From Lachnospiraceae bacterium (GTDB lineage: Bacteria > Bacillota_A > Clostridia > Lachnospirales > Lachnospiraceae), in the NCBI GenBank assembly GCA_017464645.1, contig JAFTZF010000002.1, positions 1 to 64,000 on the forward strand: a stretch of 64,000 bases of DNA, written 5' to 3'. Made by a program: the position numbers and the translations under genes. Shown here piece after piece: positions 8,991 to 16,469 of the stretch. The notes under the pieces are model-generated. The model had not been told where the DNA came from. It worked only from the letters and a program-made list of their open reading frames with translations, and ran no database searches. How positions within the stretch are numbered: the first letter of the stretch is position 1; every line of letters begins with the position of its first letter.

Positions 8991-10064
8991 TTATGCTTCC
9001 CGAAGCTGCTCTACCAGTCTTTTCAGGACTTCAAACATGCGGTCCATTTCTGCATCCGTACCGATGGTGATCCGCAGATACCGGTCAATGCGAGGCTTTG
9101 CAAAATAGCGCACATAGATATGCTCTTTCTTTAATCCCTCAAACAGCGCCTTTGCATCACAGGAGGGATGGGTAGCAAAAATAAAGTTGGCCGAGGGCTC
9201 CAGATATGTAAAGCCCAGCTCACGCAAGGCCTCCTTGCTCCGCTCCCTGGTGGCTTTGATCTTTCCAATGGTCTCCCGGAAATAAGCCTCGTCCTCCACA
9301 GCCGCCGTTCCCAGCTCCAGGGAAGGCAGTCCCAGGGTGTAGGAATTAAAGGCGTATTTCACATCATTTAAGCTGCGGATGAGAGCCGGAGAACCGATGG
9401 CAAAGCCAATGCGCATGCCGCACATGGACCTTGACTTGGAAAAGGTCTGTACCACCAGCAGGTTCTCGTATTGATCCAGCAGCTCTATAGCTGAAGGGCC
9501 CTCTGCAAAATCAATATAGGCCTCATCCACAATGACCACAGACTCCTGATTGTGGGCAATGATATCCTCCACATCTCCATGCTCTATCAGAAGGGATGTG
9601 GGTGCATTGGGATTGGGGAAGATGATTCCGCCGTTCTCCCGATAATAATCTTCTTTTACGATCCGAAACTCCTCATCCAGGGGCTGCATCTCGTAGGGAA
9701 TCCCAAACAGATCTGCCCAGACCGGATAAAAGGAATAGGAAATATCCGGGAACAGAATGGGCTTCTTAGAGTTAAAGAAGGTCTGGAAACACATGGCGAG
9801 CACATCATCAGAACCTACGCCCACAAAAACCTGGTCCTCTCCCACCTGGTAGCGCTTTGCCAGCGCTTTTACCAGCTTGCTGCAGGCCGGATCCGGATAC
9901 AGGCGCAGACGGTCCACATCCAGATTCAGCAGAGCCTCTCTCACTCCCGGTGCCGGGGGGTAGGGGTTCTCATTTGTATTTAACTTTATCATATCCGGCT
10001 GATTCGGCTGCTCACCCGGTGTATAGGGCACTACTTTACGAATATTGGCTTCCCATTTTTTCAT
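8991..10064 (-). CDS. hisC: Histidinol-phosphate aminotransferase family protein
   Basis: PLP-dependent class I/II aminotransferase of the HisC family, 357 residues. Visible blocks are KLNTNENPYPPAPGV near the N-terminus, the PLP-contact region VIVDEAYIDF, and the Schiff-base Lys in TFSKSRSMCGMRIG. It would convert histidinol phosphate and 2-oxoglutarate to imidazole acetol phosphate and glutamate. No other his genes are nearby, so a broader aromatic or other transaminase role is possible. The ATG at 10064 is preceded by GTGAGGAG seven bases away; this ribosome site overlaps the end of the upstream DUF2156 gene. Confidence 0.85.
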   Translation of the reverse strand: MKKWEANIRKVVPYTPGEQPNQPDMIKLNTNENPYPPAPGVREALLNLDVDRLRLYPDPACSKLVKALAKRYQVGEDQVFVGVGSDDVLAMCFQTFFNSKKPILFPDISYSFYPVWADLFGIPYEMQPLDEEFRIVKEDYYRENGGIIFPNPNAPTSLLIEHGDVEDIIAHNQESVVIVDEAYIDFAEGPSAIELLDQYENLLVVQTFSKSRSMCGMRIGFAIGSPALIRSLNDVKYAFNSYTLGLPSLELGTAAVEDEAYFRETIGKIKATRERSKEALRELGFTYLEPSANFIFATHPSCDAKALFEGLKKEHIYVRYFAKPRIDRYLRITIGTDAEMDRMFEVLKRLVEQLREA

Positions 10065-10075
10065 CCGTATTCTCC

Positions 10076-10969
10076 TCACTTTTCTGTAATCACGCCTTTT
10101 TCCACCAAAAAGACCGGGTGATAGGACAGCTTGGCCTTACGAAGGCCCTCTTCTCCCACATCATCTTCCCTGTTCAGGTACAGATAGCCGGCTGCCTGAT
10201 GCTTGGCAAACTGCTGATTGATCATGGCATAGGCTCCCTGAACATGGCTGTATGCTTTCTCCACATGAACCACCATGGTGTCATCACAGACCGGTTCTCC
10301 GATGGTAAAGGCTACGATCTCTCCGCCTACCCGCAAAATTCCCCCCTGCATCTCCAGTTCCCGGAACAGGCGAAGGAAGTTCAGTGTCACGCAGATCTCC
10401 GCCCGCTTCTCAGGATGGTCTTCGCAGCCGTTTAATTCCCGCCAGCGCAGAGCCATCTGAAAGCACTCTTCCACATTTTCCGGGCTGATATCTTCGTAGC
10501 TCCAATCGGGGTAGGTCTTCATAAACCGATTTACATGGTTCTTTTTCCCATGATACTTTTTTCCGGACAAATTTGCAAGCTTTTCTGTCTCATATACATA
10601 ATCTGCATACACCCGGTCGTATTCTATCTGAAAACGCCCCGGGTAAAGCTCCTCTAAAATCTCAAAGGTCTCTTTTGTGGCGTTGTGCAGCCGGAAAGGC
10701 ACACCTTTCTCTTTGCAGTAGGTCATAAGGGCCTCCAGAGCAGGCCTGGGGTCCTTGTTTCCCCATGGAAAAGTAAAGGAGGTCTCACCCTCTTCCAGGT
10801 TGGCAAAGACAAGCATATCCTCCACAATGGCAAAGCCCGTAGGATAATGCCTGCACCACAAATATACATTTGCAAAAGTCATCTCGCAGCTTCTTGTCTT
10901 CCGTTGCTTTAAATACTTTTGTATAATGTCCCGGTCCTCTAATTCCGGACGCCTGAACTGTATTTCCAT
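10076..10969 (-). CDS. DUF2156 (LPG synthetase C-terminal-like) protein
   Basis: A 297-residue soluble protein of the DUF2156 family, with a GNAT-like fold related to the aminoacyl-transferase domain of phosphatidylglycerol lysyltransferase. It has no membrane part. Typical blocks are FANVYLWCRHY, KKYHGKKNHVNRFMKTYP and LNREDDVGEEGLRKAKLSY near the C-terminus. Aminoacyl transfer is inferred from the family; the acceptor is unknown. AAGGAGAAGG stands before the ATG at 10969. Its stop lies just upstream of the hisC ribosome site, so the two are probably co-translated. Confidence 0.8.
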   Translation of the reverse strand: MEIQFRRPELEDRDIIQKYLKQRKTRSCEMTFANVYLWCRHYPTGFAIVEDMLVFANLEEGETSFTFPWGNKDPRPALEALMTYCKEKGVPFRLHNATKETFEILEELYPGRFQIEYDRVYADYVYETEKLANLSGKKYHGKKNHVNRFMKTYPDWSYEDISPENVEECFQMALRWRELNGCEDHPEKRAEICVTLNFLRLFRELEMQGGILRVGGEIVAFTIGEPVCDDTMVVHVEKAYSHVQGAYAMINQQFAKHQAAGYLYLNREDDVGEEGLRKAKLSYHPVFLVEKGVITEK

Positions 10970-11013
10970 GCCTTCTCCTTCATTTCTCCCAATACATTTC
11001 CTCTGAATACTTC

Positions 11014-11045
11014 AAAAAAGGCACCGCTGCTGCAATGCCTTTTTA
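11014..11045 (-). terminator. Rho-independent terminator after the nucleotidyltransferase gene
   Basis: AAAAGGCA (11016-11023) pairs with TGCCTTTT (11036-11043) around a 12-base loop. Read leftwards it ends in a run of T. It lies just downstream of the gene ending at 11056 and separates it from the DUF2156-hisC transcript. Confidence 0.75.
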
Positions 11046-11055
11046 TTTCGCAAAA

Positions 11056-11970
11056 CTAGAACAGTTTCTCTTTGTAAACGCCCTTGGCGATCAAATCTTT
11101 GAATGCGTCTACCACAGACTGTTTATCCTCTTTGTAGGTTACACCAAACCATTTATCCCTGGTTTCCAGTACCTCTACGGTTGCTTTTCCGGACTGGATC
11201 ATACTGTCCACAATGCCCGGCAGCAGATACTCCGCCTTGATATCGCCCGGCTTTAACTGGCTCAGGAACTCTTTAAAGCCCGCATCCAGGGTGTTCAGAA
11301 ATTCCGGTGTCAGTCCCCACATGTTCATGGATACATGGCCCTTTGCATCCATGGCAACCAGATTGCCCTCTGCGTCGGGAGCAGCTGCTCCGTCTGCAGT
11401 CTTTACAATGCCGGAGGTCTCCACAACACCTGTCAGAAAGCCGTCCTCTACCTTGCACACACCTCTGGTCACTGCGCCGTTGTCACTTAAAGTATTGCCT
11501 AAAATAAAGCCTGCCATGCAGAATTTTAACTTTCCGTCATCGGGATGCTCCTGCACCAGGAAATCGTGAACCTTTACAAATGCCTCTTTTCCGTAATAGT
11601 CATCTGCATTGATCACTACAAAGGGCTCATTGATAATGCCCTTGCAGCTGAGGACTGCCTGACCTGTACCCCAGGGCTTGGTGCGTCCTTCCGGCTTTGT
11701 AAAGCCTTCCGGCAGATTATCCACTTCCTGGAATGCATACTCTACTTCTGTCAGCTTCTCCATGCGGTTTCCGATGATTTCCTTAAAATCCTTCTCCAGA
11801 TCCTTGCGGATAATAAAAACCACTTTATTAAATCCCGCCTCCAACGCATCATGAACGGAATAGTCCATGATGATCTCACCGCTTGGTCCTACGGGCTCCA
11901 GCTGCTTGATACCGCCTCCGAAACGGCTGCCGATTCCCGCTGCCATAACTACTAACGCTGTTTTCTTCAT
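11056..11970 (-). CDS. Sugar-phosphate nucleotidyltransferase family protein
   Basis: A 304-residue NTP-transferase-fold protein. The nucleotide-binding signature VVMAAGIGSRFGGGIKQLEP lies at residues 7-26 and the metal-binding Asp pair appears in VVINADDYYG near residue 120. It would activate a sugar 1-phosphate with an NTP. The exact substrate is not readable from sequence. The position 33 bases after glmM on the same strand suggests a role in hexose/hexosamine-phosphate metabolism for the cell envelope (inference). Confidence 0.85.
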   Translation of the reverse strand: MKKTALVVMAAGIGSRFGGGIKQLEPVGPSGEIIMDYSVHDALEAGFNKVVFIIRKDLEKDFKEIIGNRMEKLTEVEYAFQEVDNLPEGFTKPEGRTKPWGTGQAVLSCKGIINEPFVVINADDYYGKEAFVKVHDFLVQEHPDDGKLKFCMAGFILGNTLSDNGAVTRGVCKVEDGFLTGVVETSGIVKTADGAAAPDAEGNLVAMDAKGHVSMNMWGLTPEFLNTLDAGFKEFLSQLKPGDIKAEYLLPGIVDSMIQSGKATVEVLETRDKWFGVTYKEDKQSVVDAFKDLIAKGVYKEKLF

Positions 11971-12003
11971 ATCTTACGCACTCCTTTCCCCTTCTGCACA
12001 GCT

Positions 12004-13338
12004 CTACTGTACACTCTTCATTGCATTGATCACATGCAGTACATATTCTTCGCAAAGTTCGTCTGTCAGTGCCTCTACCATGACACGCAGCAGAGGCTCG
12101 GTGCCGCTCTTACGCACCAGGATCCGTCCGTCCTCGCCCAGGCGCTCCTCCACATTGCGGATAGCCTCCTGTACCTTGGGATGATTCAGGGTTTCATCCA
12201 TGTCAGTAACCCGCAGGTTCTGCAGCAGCTGCGGATAGATCTGCACTTCGCTTGCCAAAGTAGCCAGCGTGGTCTTCTTCTCCAGCAGAACCTCCATGAT
12301 CTTTAAAGAAGTCAGAATACCGTCTCCGGTAGTTGCATGCTTACTGAAAATAATATGTCCGGACTGCTCTCCGCCCAGCTGATATCCGTTCTGGGTCATA
12401 TTCTCGTAAACGTATTTGTCGCCTACAGCTGTCTTTTCGTATTTCATGCCAATCTTATCACAAGCCTTGTAAAGGCCCAGATTTGACATCACGGTGGTCA
12501 CGATGGTATTGTCCTTCAGCGCATTCTGCTCCATCATGCTCTTGCCGCAGATGTAGAGGATCAGGTCTCCATCCACCACATTTCCGTTCTCATCCACAGC
12601 GATGCAGCGGTCTGCATCTCCGTCGTAGGCGAAGCCCACATCCAGCTGGTTTTCCCGGACAAACTGCTGCAGCACCTCAATGTGGGTGGAACCGCAGTTG
12701 GTGTTGATATTCAGACCGTCAGGCTCATTGTTGATCACATAGGTCCTGGCTCCCAGAGCATCAAATACGCTCTTTGCAATGGCGGAGGAACTGCCGTTTG
12801 CACAGTCCAGACCCACCTTTAAATGCTTAAAGGAGCGGGTGGGCAGAGAGATCAGATAACCGATATAACGGTTCCGGCCTGCTGCAAAGTCCACGGTGCG
12901 TCCGATGTCTGCGCCGGTGGCCAGAGGGCGCTCTTCGCTCTCTCCATCCAGATATTTCTCGATCTTCTCCTCTACCTCGGCCTCCATCTTGTGGCCCTGG
13001 CCGTTGATGATCTTGATTCCGTTGTCATAGAAGGGGTTGTGGCTGGCAGAGATCATAATACCGCAGTCAAAGCCCTCGGTGCGCACCACATAGGATACGC
13101 TGGGGGTGGTGGTCACATGGAGCAGATACGCATCCCCGCCGGAAGCAGTAATGCCTGCTGCCAGCGCATACTCAAACATGTAGCTGCTGCGTCTGGTGTC
13201 CTTTCCGATGACGATCTTGGCTTTATGGTCTTTTCCATAGAACCATCCTAAGTATCTTCCCACTTTAAATGCATGTTCTACCGTCAGCTTTACATTGGCC
13301 TCGCCCCGGAAGCCGTCTGTGCCAAAATACTTGCCCAT
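12004..13338 (-). CDS. glmM: Phosphoglucosamine mutase
   Basis: Interconverts glucosamine 6-phosphate and glucosamine 1-phosphate for UDP-GlcNAc and peptidoglycan synthesis. The 444 residues start with GKYFGTDGFRGEAN, have the phosphoserine active site in MISASHNPFYDNG near residue 100, the metal-binding loop DGDADR, and the phosphate-binding RKSGTEPLLRVM at the C-terminus. All are diagnostic of GlmM rather than a generic phosphomannomutase. A TATAAT (read on the minus strand at 13440-13445) lies upstream but no good -35 is visible. It precedes the nucleotidyltransferase gene. Confidence 0.96.
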   Translation of the reverse strand: MGKYFGTDGFRGEANVKLTVEHAFKVGRYLGWFYGKDHKAKIVIGKDTRRSSYMFEYALAAGITASGGDAYLLHVTTTPSVSYVVRTEGFDCGIMISASHNPFYDNGIKIINGQGHKMEAEVEEKIEKYLDGESEERPLATGADIGRTVDFAAGRNRYIGYLISLPTRSFKHLKVGLDCANGSSSAIAKSVFDALGARTYVINNEPDGLNINTNCGSTHIEVLQQFVRENQLDVGFAYDGDADRCIAVDENGNVVDGDLILYICGKSMMEQNALKDNTIVTTVMSNLGLYKACDKIGMKYEKTAVGDKYVYENMTQNGYQLGGEQSGHIIFSKHATTGDGILTSLKIMEVLLEKKTTLATLASEVQIYPQLLQNLRVTDMDETLNHPKVQEAIRNVEERLGEDGRILVRKSGTEPLLRVMVEALTDELCEEYVLHVINAMKSVQ

Positions 13339-13768
13339 TTTCGAGCCCTCCTGTTTCTCTTTCTATTACAAAGAAAATCCAAAATTCTTTTGCGTATGCT
13401 TTATCTTTTTTCATAAAGTCCCATAAAATTTCAGTATTTATTATACACCAAAAGTGAGGGGAATGCTACTAGAACTTCTTATATTTTTCCATGCTGGGGC
13501 AGTCGACCAAAACCGCTTCAAAACATATCATTAAAATGATATGTTTTGATCAAGAAAGGGGATCCCTTTTCTGAAAAGTGTGTCTAACGCTATTATCAGA
13601 GAATCTGATGAATATTTATACTTCCGCTAACTGTTTGGGCTATTAGAGTGACTGGCTGTTATATGGAATCATATAGTTCTCGCTAATTTTGCAAGGCGAA
13701 AATAGCATCGACCACATCGAACATATTTTCTGTTTTTGTATTGATTTATTCATTTACTTCTGCTAAAC
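13339..13768. other. Intergenic region with a 14-bp perfect palindrome
   Basis: No convincing gene is seen here. The one clear structure is a perfect inverted repeat, arms 13518-13531 and 13536-13549 (TCAAAACATATCAT and its complement) around a TAAA loop. No T-run follows on either side, so it looks more like an operator or a transcript-stabilising hairpin than a terminator. Base composition is AT-richer than the flanking core genes. Confidence 0.5.
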
Positions 13769-13774
13769 TATACT
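13769..13774 (+). promoter_or_regulatory. -10 element for the small hydrophobic peptide transcript
   Basis: TATACT at 13769-13774. With a 17-base spacer the -35 would be TTATTC, a weak match. Transcription would start near the GGTG at 13780, at the first base of the 5' repeat. The element is clearly weaker than the opposing antisense promoter at 14100-14128. Confidence 0.45.
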
Positions 13775-13779
13775 TATGG

Positions 13780-13809
13780 GGTGTTACCGAAAACGGTAAG
13801 CGGTTCGCC
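13780..13809 (+). repeat. 5' repeat of the putative toxin mRNA (left inverted repeat)
   Basis: These 30 bases carry GGTGTTACCGA and CGGTTCGCC. They recur in inverted orientation at 14060-14086, where the reverse complement has GGTGCTACCGA and CGGTTCGCC with a shorter middle. The left copy contains a perfect small hairpin, TTACCG-AAAA-CGGTAA. Because the copies are inverted and each lies just after a promoter, both opposing RNAs would start with nearly the same sequence. Confidence 0.65.
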
Positions 13810-13864
13810 TTTCGCCAGAGTGAGTACATTCTGAGAACTTCCAGTATCTTTGGAGGTGATACCA

Positions 13865-13993
13865 ATGGAAAATAAAGTGAAAGGTACAAGATATGATGTT
13901 GGAAATCATAGTCGGTATTGTTGGTATTGTAGTGACAATTATCAGTATCATTGTTACGGTGATCAGTATCATGCAAACCACAAAGAAACATAA
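13865..13993 (+). CDS. Overlapping leader reading frame (42 codons), possible translation-coupling ORF
   Basis: The strongest ribosome site in the locus, GGAGGTGA at 13852-13859, sits five bases before this ATG, not before the hydrophobic ORF. The 42-residue product starts MENKVKGTRYDVG and is Tyr/His/Cys-rich with no resemblance to a known protein. It overlaps nearly all of the hydrophobic peptide in another frame. This recalls mok, the reading frame whose translation is coupled to hok in the hok/sok system. It may not make a functional product. Confidence 0.3.
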   Translation: MENKVKGTRYDVGNHSRYCWYCSDNYQYHCYGDQYHANHKET

Positions 13994-14027
13994 ACATCAA
14001 AAAAGCAACCGCCGCTCGCCAAAGTAG
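13893..14027 (+). CDS. Putative type I toxin: 44-residue hydrophobic peptide
   Basis: Starting at ATG ATG (13893/13896), the peptide has one transmembrane stretch (EIIVGIVGIVVTIISIIVTV) and a strongly basic tail (TTKKHKHQKSNRRSPK). This is the layout of type I membrane toxins and holin-like toxins of Firmicutes. A GAAAGG lies eight bases before the first ATG. The stop codon sits in the loop of a perfect bidirectional terminator, so the tail is encoded by the terminator stem, as in several known toxin loci. A convergent RNA from a strong promoter starts about 65 bases downstream. It lacks the Pro/Trp residues of the classic Fst consensus, so the family is uncertain. Confidence 0.55.
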   Translation: MMLEIIVGIVGIVVTIISIIVTVISIMQTTKKHKHQKSNRRSPK

Positions 14028-14043
14028 AGGTTGCTTTTTTGAT
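13996..14043. terminator. Bidirectional terminator, perfect 15-bp stem
   Basis: ATCAAAAAAGCAACC (13996-14010) and its exact complement (14029-14043) flank an 18-base loop. T-runs occur on both strands, so both the toxin mRNA and the opposing RNA should end here and share this complementary stretch. Confidence 0.85.
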
Positions 14044-14093
14044 AAGCACTTATAGTTGAGGCGAACCGTTTGCTATCGGTAGCACCTCTTTAT
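13999..14093 (-). ncRNA. Putative antisense RNA (type I antitoxin)
   Basis: The promoter at 14100-14128 would start an RNA near 14093 running leftwards to the shared terminator, about 90-95 bases. It overlaps the 3' end of the hydrophobic-peptide mRNA, including the last 9-10 codons. Its 5' part contains the second inverted repeat (14086 to 14060). No plausible protein is encoded. The geometry, two convergent RNAs ending in one terminator, is that of par/Fst and TxpA/RatA-type systems. Existence of the RNA is inferred from promoter and terminator. Confidence 0.5.
14060..14086 (-). repeat. 5' repeat of the antisense RNA (right inverted repeat)
   Basis: Inverted partner of 13780-13809. Read on the minus strand it has GGTGCTACCGA, a shorter variable middle, then CGGTTCGCC. 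Twenty of the twenty conserved-block positions match except one T/C difference. Confidence 0.65.
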
Positions 14094-14099
14094 GCCTTT

Positions 14100-14128
14100 A
14101 TTTTAAGGCGATAGCCTTGTTTTGTCAA
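14100..14128 (-). promoter_or_regulatory. Strong sigma-A promoter for the antisense RNA
   Basis: Read on the minus strand, a perfect TTGACA (14123-14128) and TAAAAT (14100-14105) are separated by exactly 17 bases. No protein-coding gene starts downstream on this strand before the terminator at 14043-13996, which is the main reason to propose a small RNA. Confidence 0.75.
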
Positions 14129-14198
14129 TAATTTTATTGGTTGTAATCGGAATTTTCCAGATATGAATGCTAAATGGCTAATTAGTAACCCCATCCGA

Positions 14199-14720
14199 TT
14201 ATTTCCCACCTTTTTCGTCGGTATTAAAGGTTGATAATAATACTATGAGTTCTTGATCCTTCTCTTTATGATATCTTTCGATTTCTTCTGCAAATCTATT
14301 TTCAACCTCAACATCGTACCTAAGTTCGGTTAATGTGCAACCCTCAAAATCTTCTGAAAACTTATTCTCAACTACTCTGCAAGCCTTATTGATAAGGTTT
14401 TCACTATAGAGTGCAGAATACCCAACAATACGATTGACATCAGATACATTTCCTTTGTTTCCAGCAAGTGTTCCAACTACAATGATAATGAGTAATAATA
14501 CCATTGCAGCGATGATTCCTATGCTAATTCTATTAAAAATCTTCTTGCCCTTTTCACCCTTTTTACCGCATATATGTTGGGCTATTCCAAGAAATGAAAA
14601 AAGTATTACTACAAATATATCAAATCCAATTTTAATACCGCTTCTATTATCTAATACATCAAATATTATGGCTAAAATCCAAATACCTGACATTATAAAC
14701 CATAACCACCATTTTTTCAT
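14199..14720 (-). CDS. Membrane protein with C-terminally truncated DUF4829-like domain
   Basis: A 173-residue protein with three hydrophobic segments (residues about 3-21, 29-48 and 64-87) and then a soluble region ending ACRVVENKFSEDFEGCTLTE...VLLSTFNTDEKGGK. That region resembles the start of the DUF4829 domain, which normally continues some 35 residues past the VLLSxFxxD block; here a stop follows at once, so the domain looks cut. GGAGGTG lies eight bases before the ATG at 14720. Base composition is AT-rich, unlike the flanking core genes, suggesting recent acquisition. Confidence 0.6.
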   Translation of the reverse strand: MKKWWLWFIMSGIWILAIIFDVLDNRSGIKIGFDIFVVILFSFLGIAQHICGKKGEKGKKIFNRISIGIIAAMVLLLIIIVVGTLAGNKGNVSDVNRIVGYSALYSENLINKACRVVENKFSEDFEGCTLTELRYDVEVENRFAEEIERYHKEKDQELIVLLSTFNTDEKGGK

Positions 14721-14944
14721 AATGTACACCTCCGTTCATAAAAACAACTTCTTTGTTACTTTAATTTTACCATGATGAATTATTCTTGAGAATATACTTC
14801 ATAAAATCTTAAAAATAAAATTTGCTATTATATATTTCCATGTAGAAAAATAGGCTCATTCCAATTCTAAAACAAATCTAAATAATCTTTCTAAATTTTA
14901 TATTGATTCGGAGCAACTATAAGCTGAACCGTTTTATGCTTGGA

Positions 14945-14979
14945 TGTAGAACTATACATCCAAAATGTAGAATTATACA
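14945..14979. promoter_or_regulatory. Tandem near-palindromic operator-like sites
   Basis: Two 14-base sites, TGTAGAACTATACA (14945-14958) and TGTAGAATTATACA (14966-14979), are 13/14 identical and start 21 bases apart, two helical turns. The first lies in a longer perfect inverted repeat (TTGGATGTA-N6-TACATCCAA, 14940-14963). They stand about 40 bases before the HTH remnant, the usual place for autoregulatory sites of an Xre-type repressor. Confidence 0.5.
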
Positions 14980-15019
14980 CGCTTTTCATTCAGACACACA
15001 ATTTCGAAAAGAGAGAAAA

Positions 15020-15172
15020 ATGCTTGCAGAGCTGAGCGCGGTTTCCTTACGCTCCATCCAGATGTATGAGCAACGCAACAACGATATTTCCAAGGCGCAG
15101 TTTAATGTTCTAAATGCACTGGCTAAGGTTTTAAACTGCCCGGTTTATGATTTGGTGGATGGTGGGTGTTGA
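15020..15172 (+). pseudogene. Truncated XRE-family HTH regulator
   Basis: Fifty codons encode LAELSAVSLRSIQMYEQRNND...LAKVLNCPVYDLVDG. This is the second half of the Xre-type HTH domain, common in Lachnospiraceae regulators. The first helices, which normally precede LAELSGVS, are missing; upstream in-frame sequence is unrelated. An ATG at 15020 with a GAGAG upstream could still start translation. I read it as a decayed repressor of a lost mobile element or toxin locus. Confidence 0.6.
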
Positions 15173-15273
15173 GAAAATAAGGAGCTACAAGTCAGCTGCT
15201 CTCGCCATGAGTGCCTGCAATCGTTCAGCTCGATTCCACTTCGTTCCATCTCGCTGTCGTTTGCATTCCTATA

Positions 15274-15334
15274 GAATAAAACAAAAAGACGATTTGCCCT
15301 GCAAAGCAGGTTCAATCGCCTTTTTGTTTTATTC
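15274..15334 (-). terminator. Strong terminator downstream of prfA
   Basis: Arms 15274-15294 and 15314-15334 form a 21-bp stem with one A-C mismatch and end in a T-rich tract on both strands. It lies 12 bases after the prfA stop on the minus strand and could also stop plus-strand transcription from the HTH remnant. Confidence 0.85.
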
Positions 15335-15346
15335 TGCACGCATAGC

Positions 15347-16417
15347 TTATTCATTCATCTTCGCCAGCTTCGCTGCCTGGTCCGCTGCGATACATGCATC
15401 GATGATCTCCTGAATGTCGCCATTCATGATCTTGTCCAGTTTGTACAGGGTCAGGCCGATGCGGTGGTCGGTCACGCGGCCCTGGGGAAAGTTGTAGGTA
15501 CGGATCTTTTCGGAGCGGTCTCCGGTACCAATCTGGCTTCTTCTGGCTTCGGCCTCTGCATCATGGGCCTTCTGGCACTCCATGTCATACAGCTTTGCCC
15601 GCAACAGGGCGAAGGCCTTGGCCTTGTTCTGCAGCTGAGACTTTTCGGTCTGGCTGTATACCACAATGCCTGTGGGATAATGGGTCAGGCGCACTGCGGA
15701 GTCGGTGGTATTTACGCACTGACCGCCGTTTCCTGACGCACGCATTACGTCTATCCGGATATCTTTTTCATCGATCTGTACATCCACTTCTTCTGCCTCC
15801 GGCATGACTGCCACGGTAATGGTGGAGGTGTGGATCCGGCCGCCGGACTCTGTCTCCGGCACACGCTGTACCCTGTGTACGCCGGACTCGTATTTCATTA
15901 CGGAATAAGCGCCCTGGCCATTGATCATAAAGCTGACACTCTTCATGCCGCCGATACCGATCTCATCGGTTTCCATGACCTCGATCTTCCAGCGTCTGCC
16001 CTCTGCATAATGAGCGTACATGCGGTAAATCTCAGCTGCAAACAGGGCAGCCTCATCCCCGCCGGCGCCTGCACGGATCTCTACGATAACGTTCTTATCA
16101 TCGTTGGGGTCCTTGGGCAGCAGCAGGATCTTTAAGGTATGCTCCAGCTCTTCAATACGTGTCTTGGAGTCAGAAAGCTCTTCCTTGAGCATCTCGCGCA
16201 TCTCCTCGTCGCTTTCCTCCTCCAGCATCTGCAGGCTCTCTTCGATGGTCTCCTTGCATTTTTTGTATTCCTGATAGGCCTCTACCAGGGGCTGCAGATC
16301 ATTCTGCTCCTTCATGAGCTTGCGAAACCGCGCCTGGTCATTGACCACAGAAGGCTCGTTGAGCTCATTCATAATATCTTCAAAACGCAGCAATAAGTCT
16401 TCTAATTTATCAAACAT
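15347..16417 (-). CDS. prfA: Peptide chain release factor 1
   Basis: Recognises UAA and UAG stop codons and triggers peptide release. The 356 residues include [35 protein letters not shown] and the universal GGQ motif in [17 protein letters not shown] near residue 230. The methylated Gln of GGQ is the target of PrmC, encoded just upstream. The order DUF1385-prmC-prfA is conserved in Clostridia. Its activity at UAG matters for the amber-interrupted thiW in this window. Confidence 0.96.
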   Translation of the reverse strand: MFDKLEDLLLRFEDIMNELNEPSVVNDQARFRKLMKEQNDLQPLVEAYQEYKKCKETIEESLQMLEEESDEEMREMLKEELSDSKTRIEELEHTLKILLLPKDPNDDKNVIVEIRAGAGGDEAALFAAEIYRMYAHYAEGRRWKIEVMETDEIGIGGMKSVSFMINGQGAYSVMKYESGVHRVQRVPETESGGRIHTSTITVAVMPEAEEVDVQIDEKDIRIDVMRASGNGGQCVNTTDSAVRLTHYPTGIVVYSQTEKSQLQNKAKAFALLRAKLYDMECQKAHDAEAEARRSQIGTGDRSEKIRTYNFPQGRVTDHRIGLTLYKLDKIMNGDIQEIIDACIAADQAAKLAKMNE

Positions 16418-16469
16418 GTCTATCCCTTTCCCTCCATGGGCCGTATCCTTCGGCCAACTGGGTTTTCTT

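Noticed and set aside
13746..14000. 84-codon minus-strand frame across the toxin-like locus
   Set aside because: No ribosome site; low-complexity Asn/Thr/Asp run is the complement of the hydrophobic peptide.
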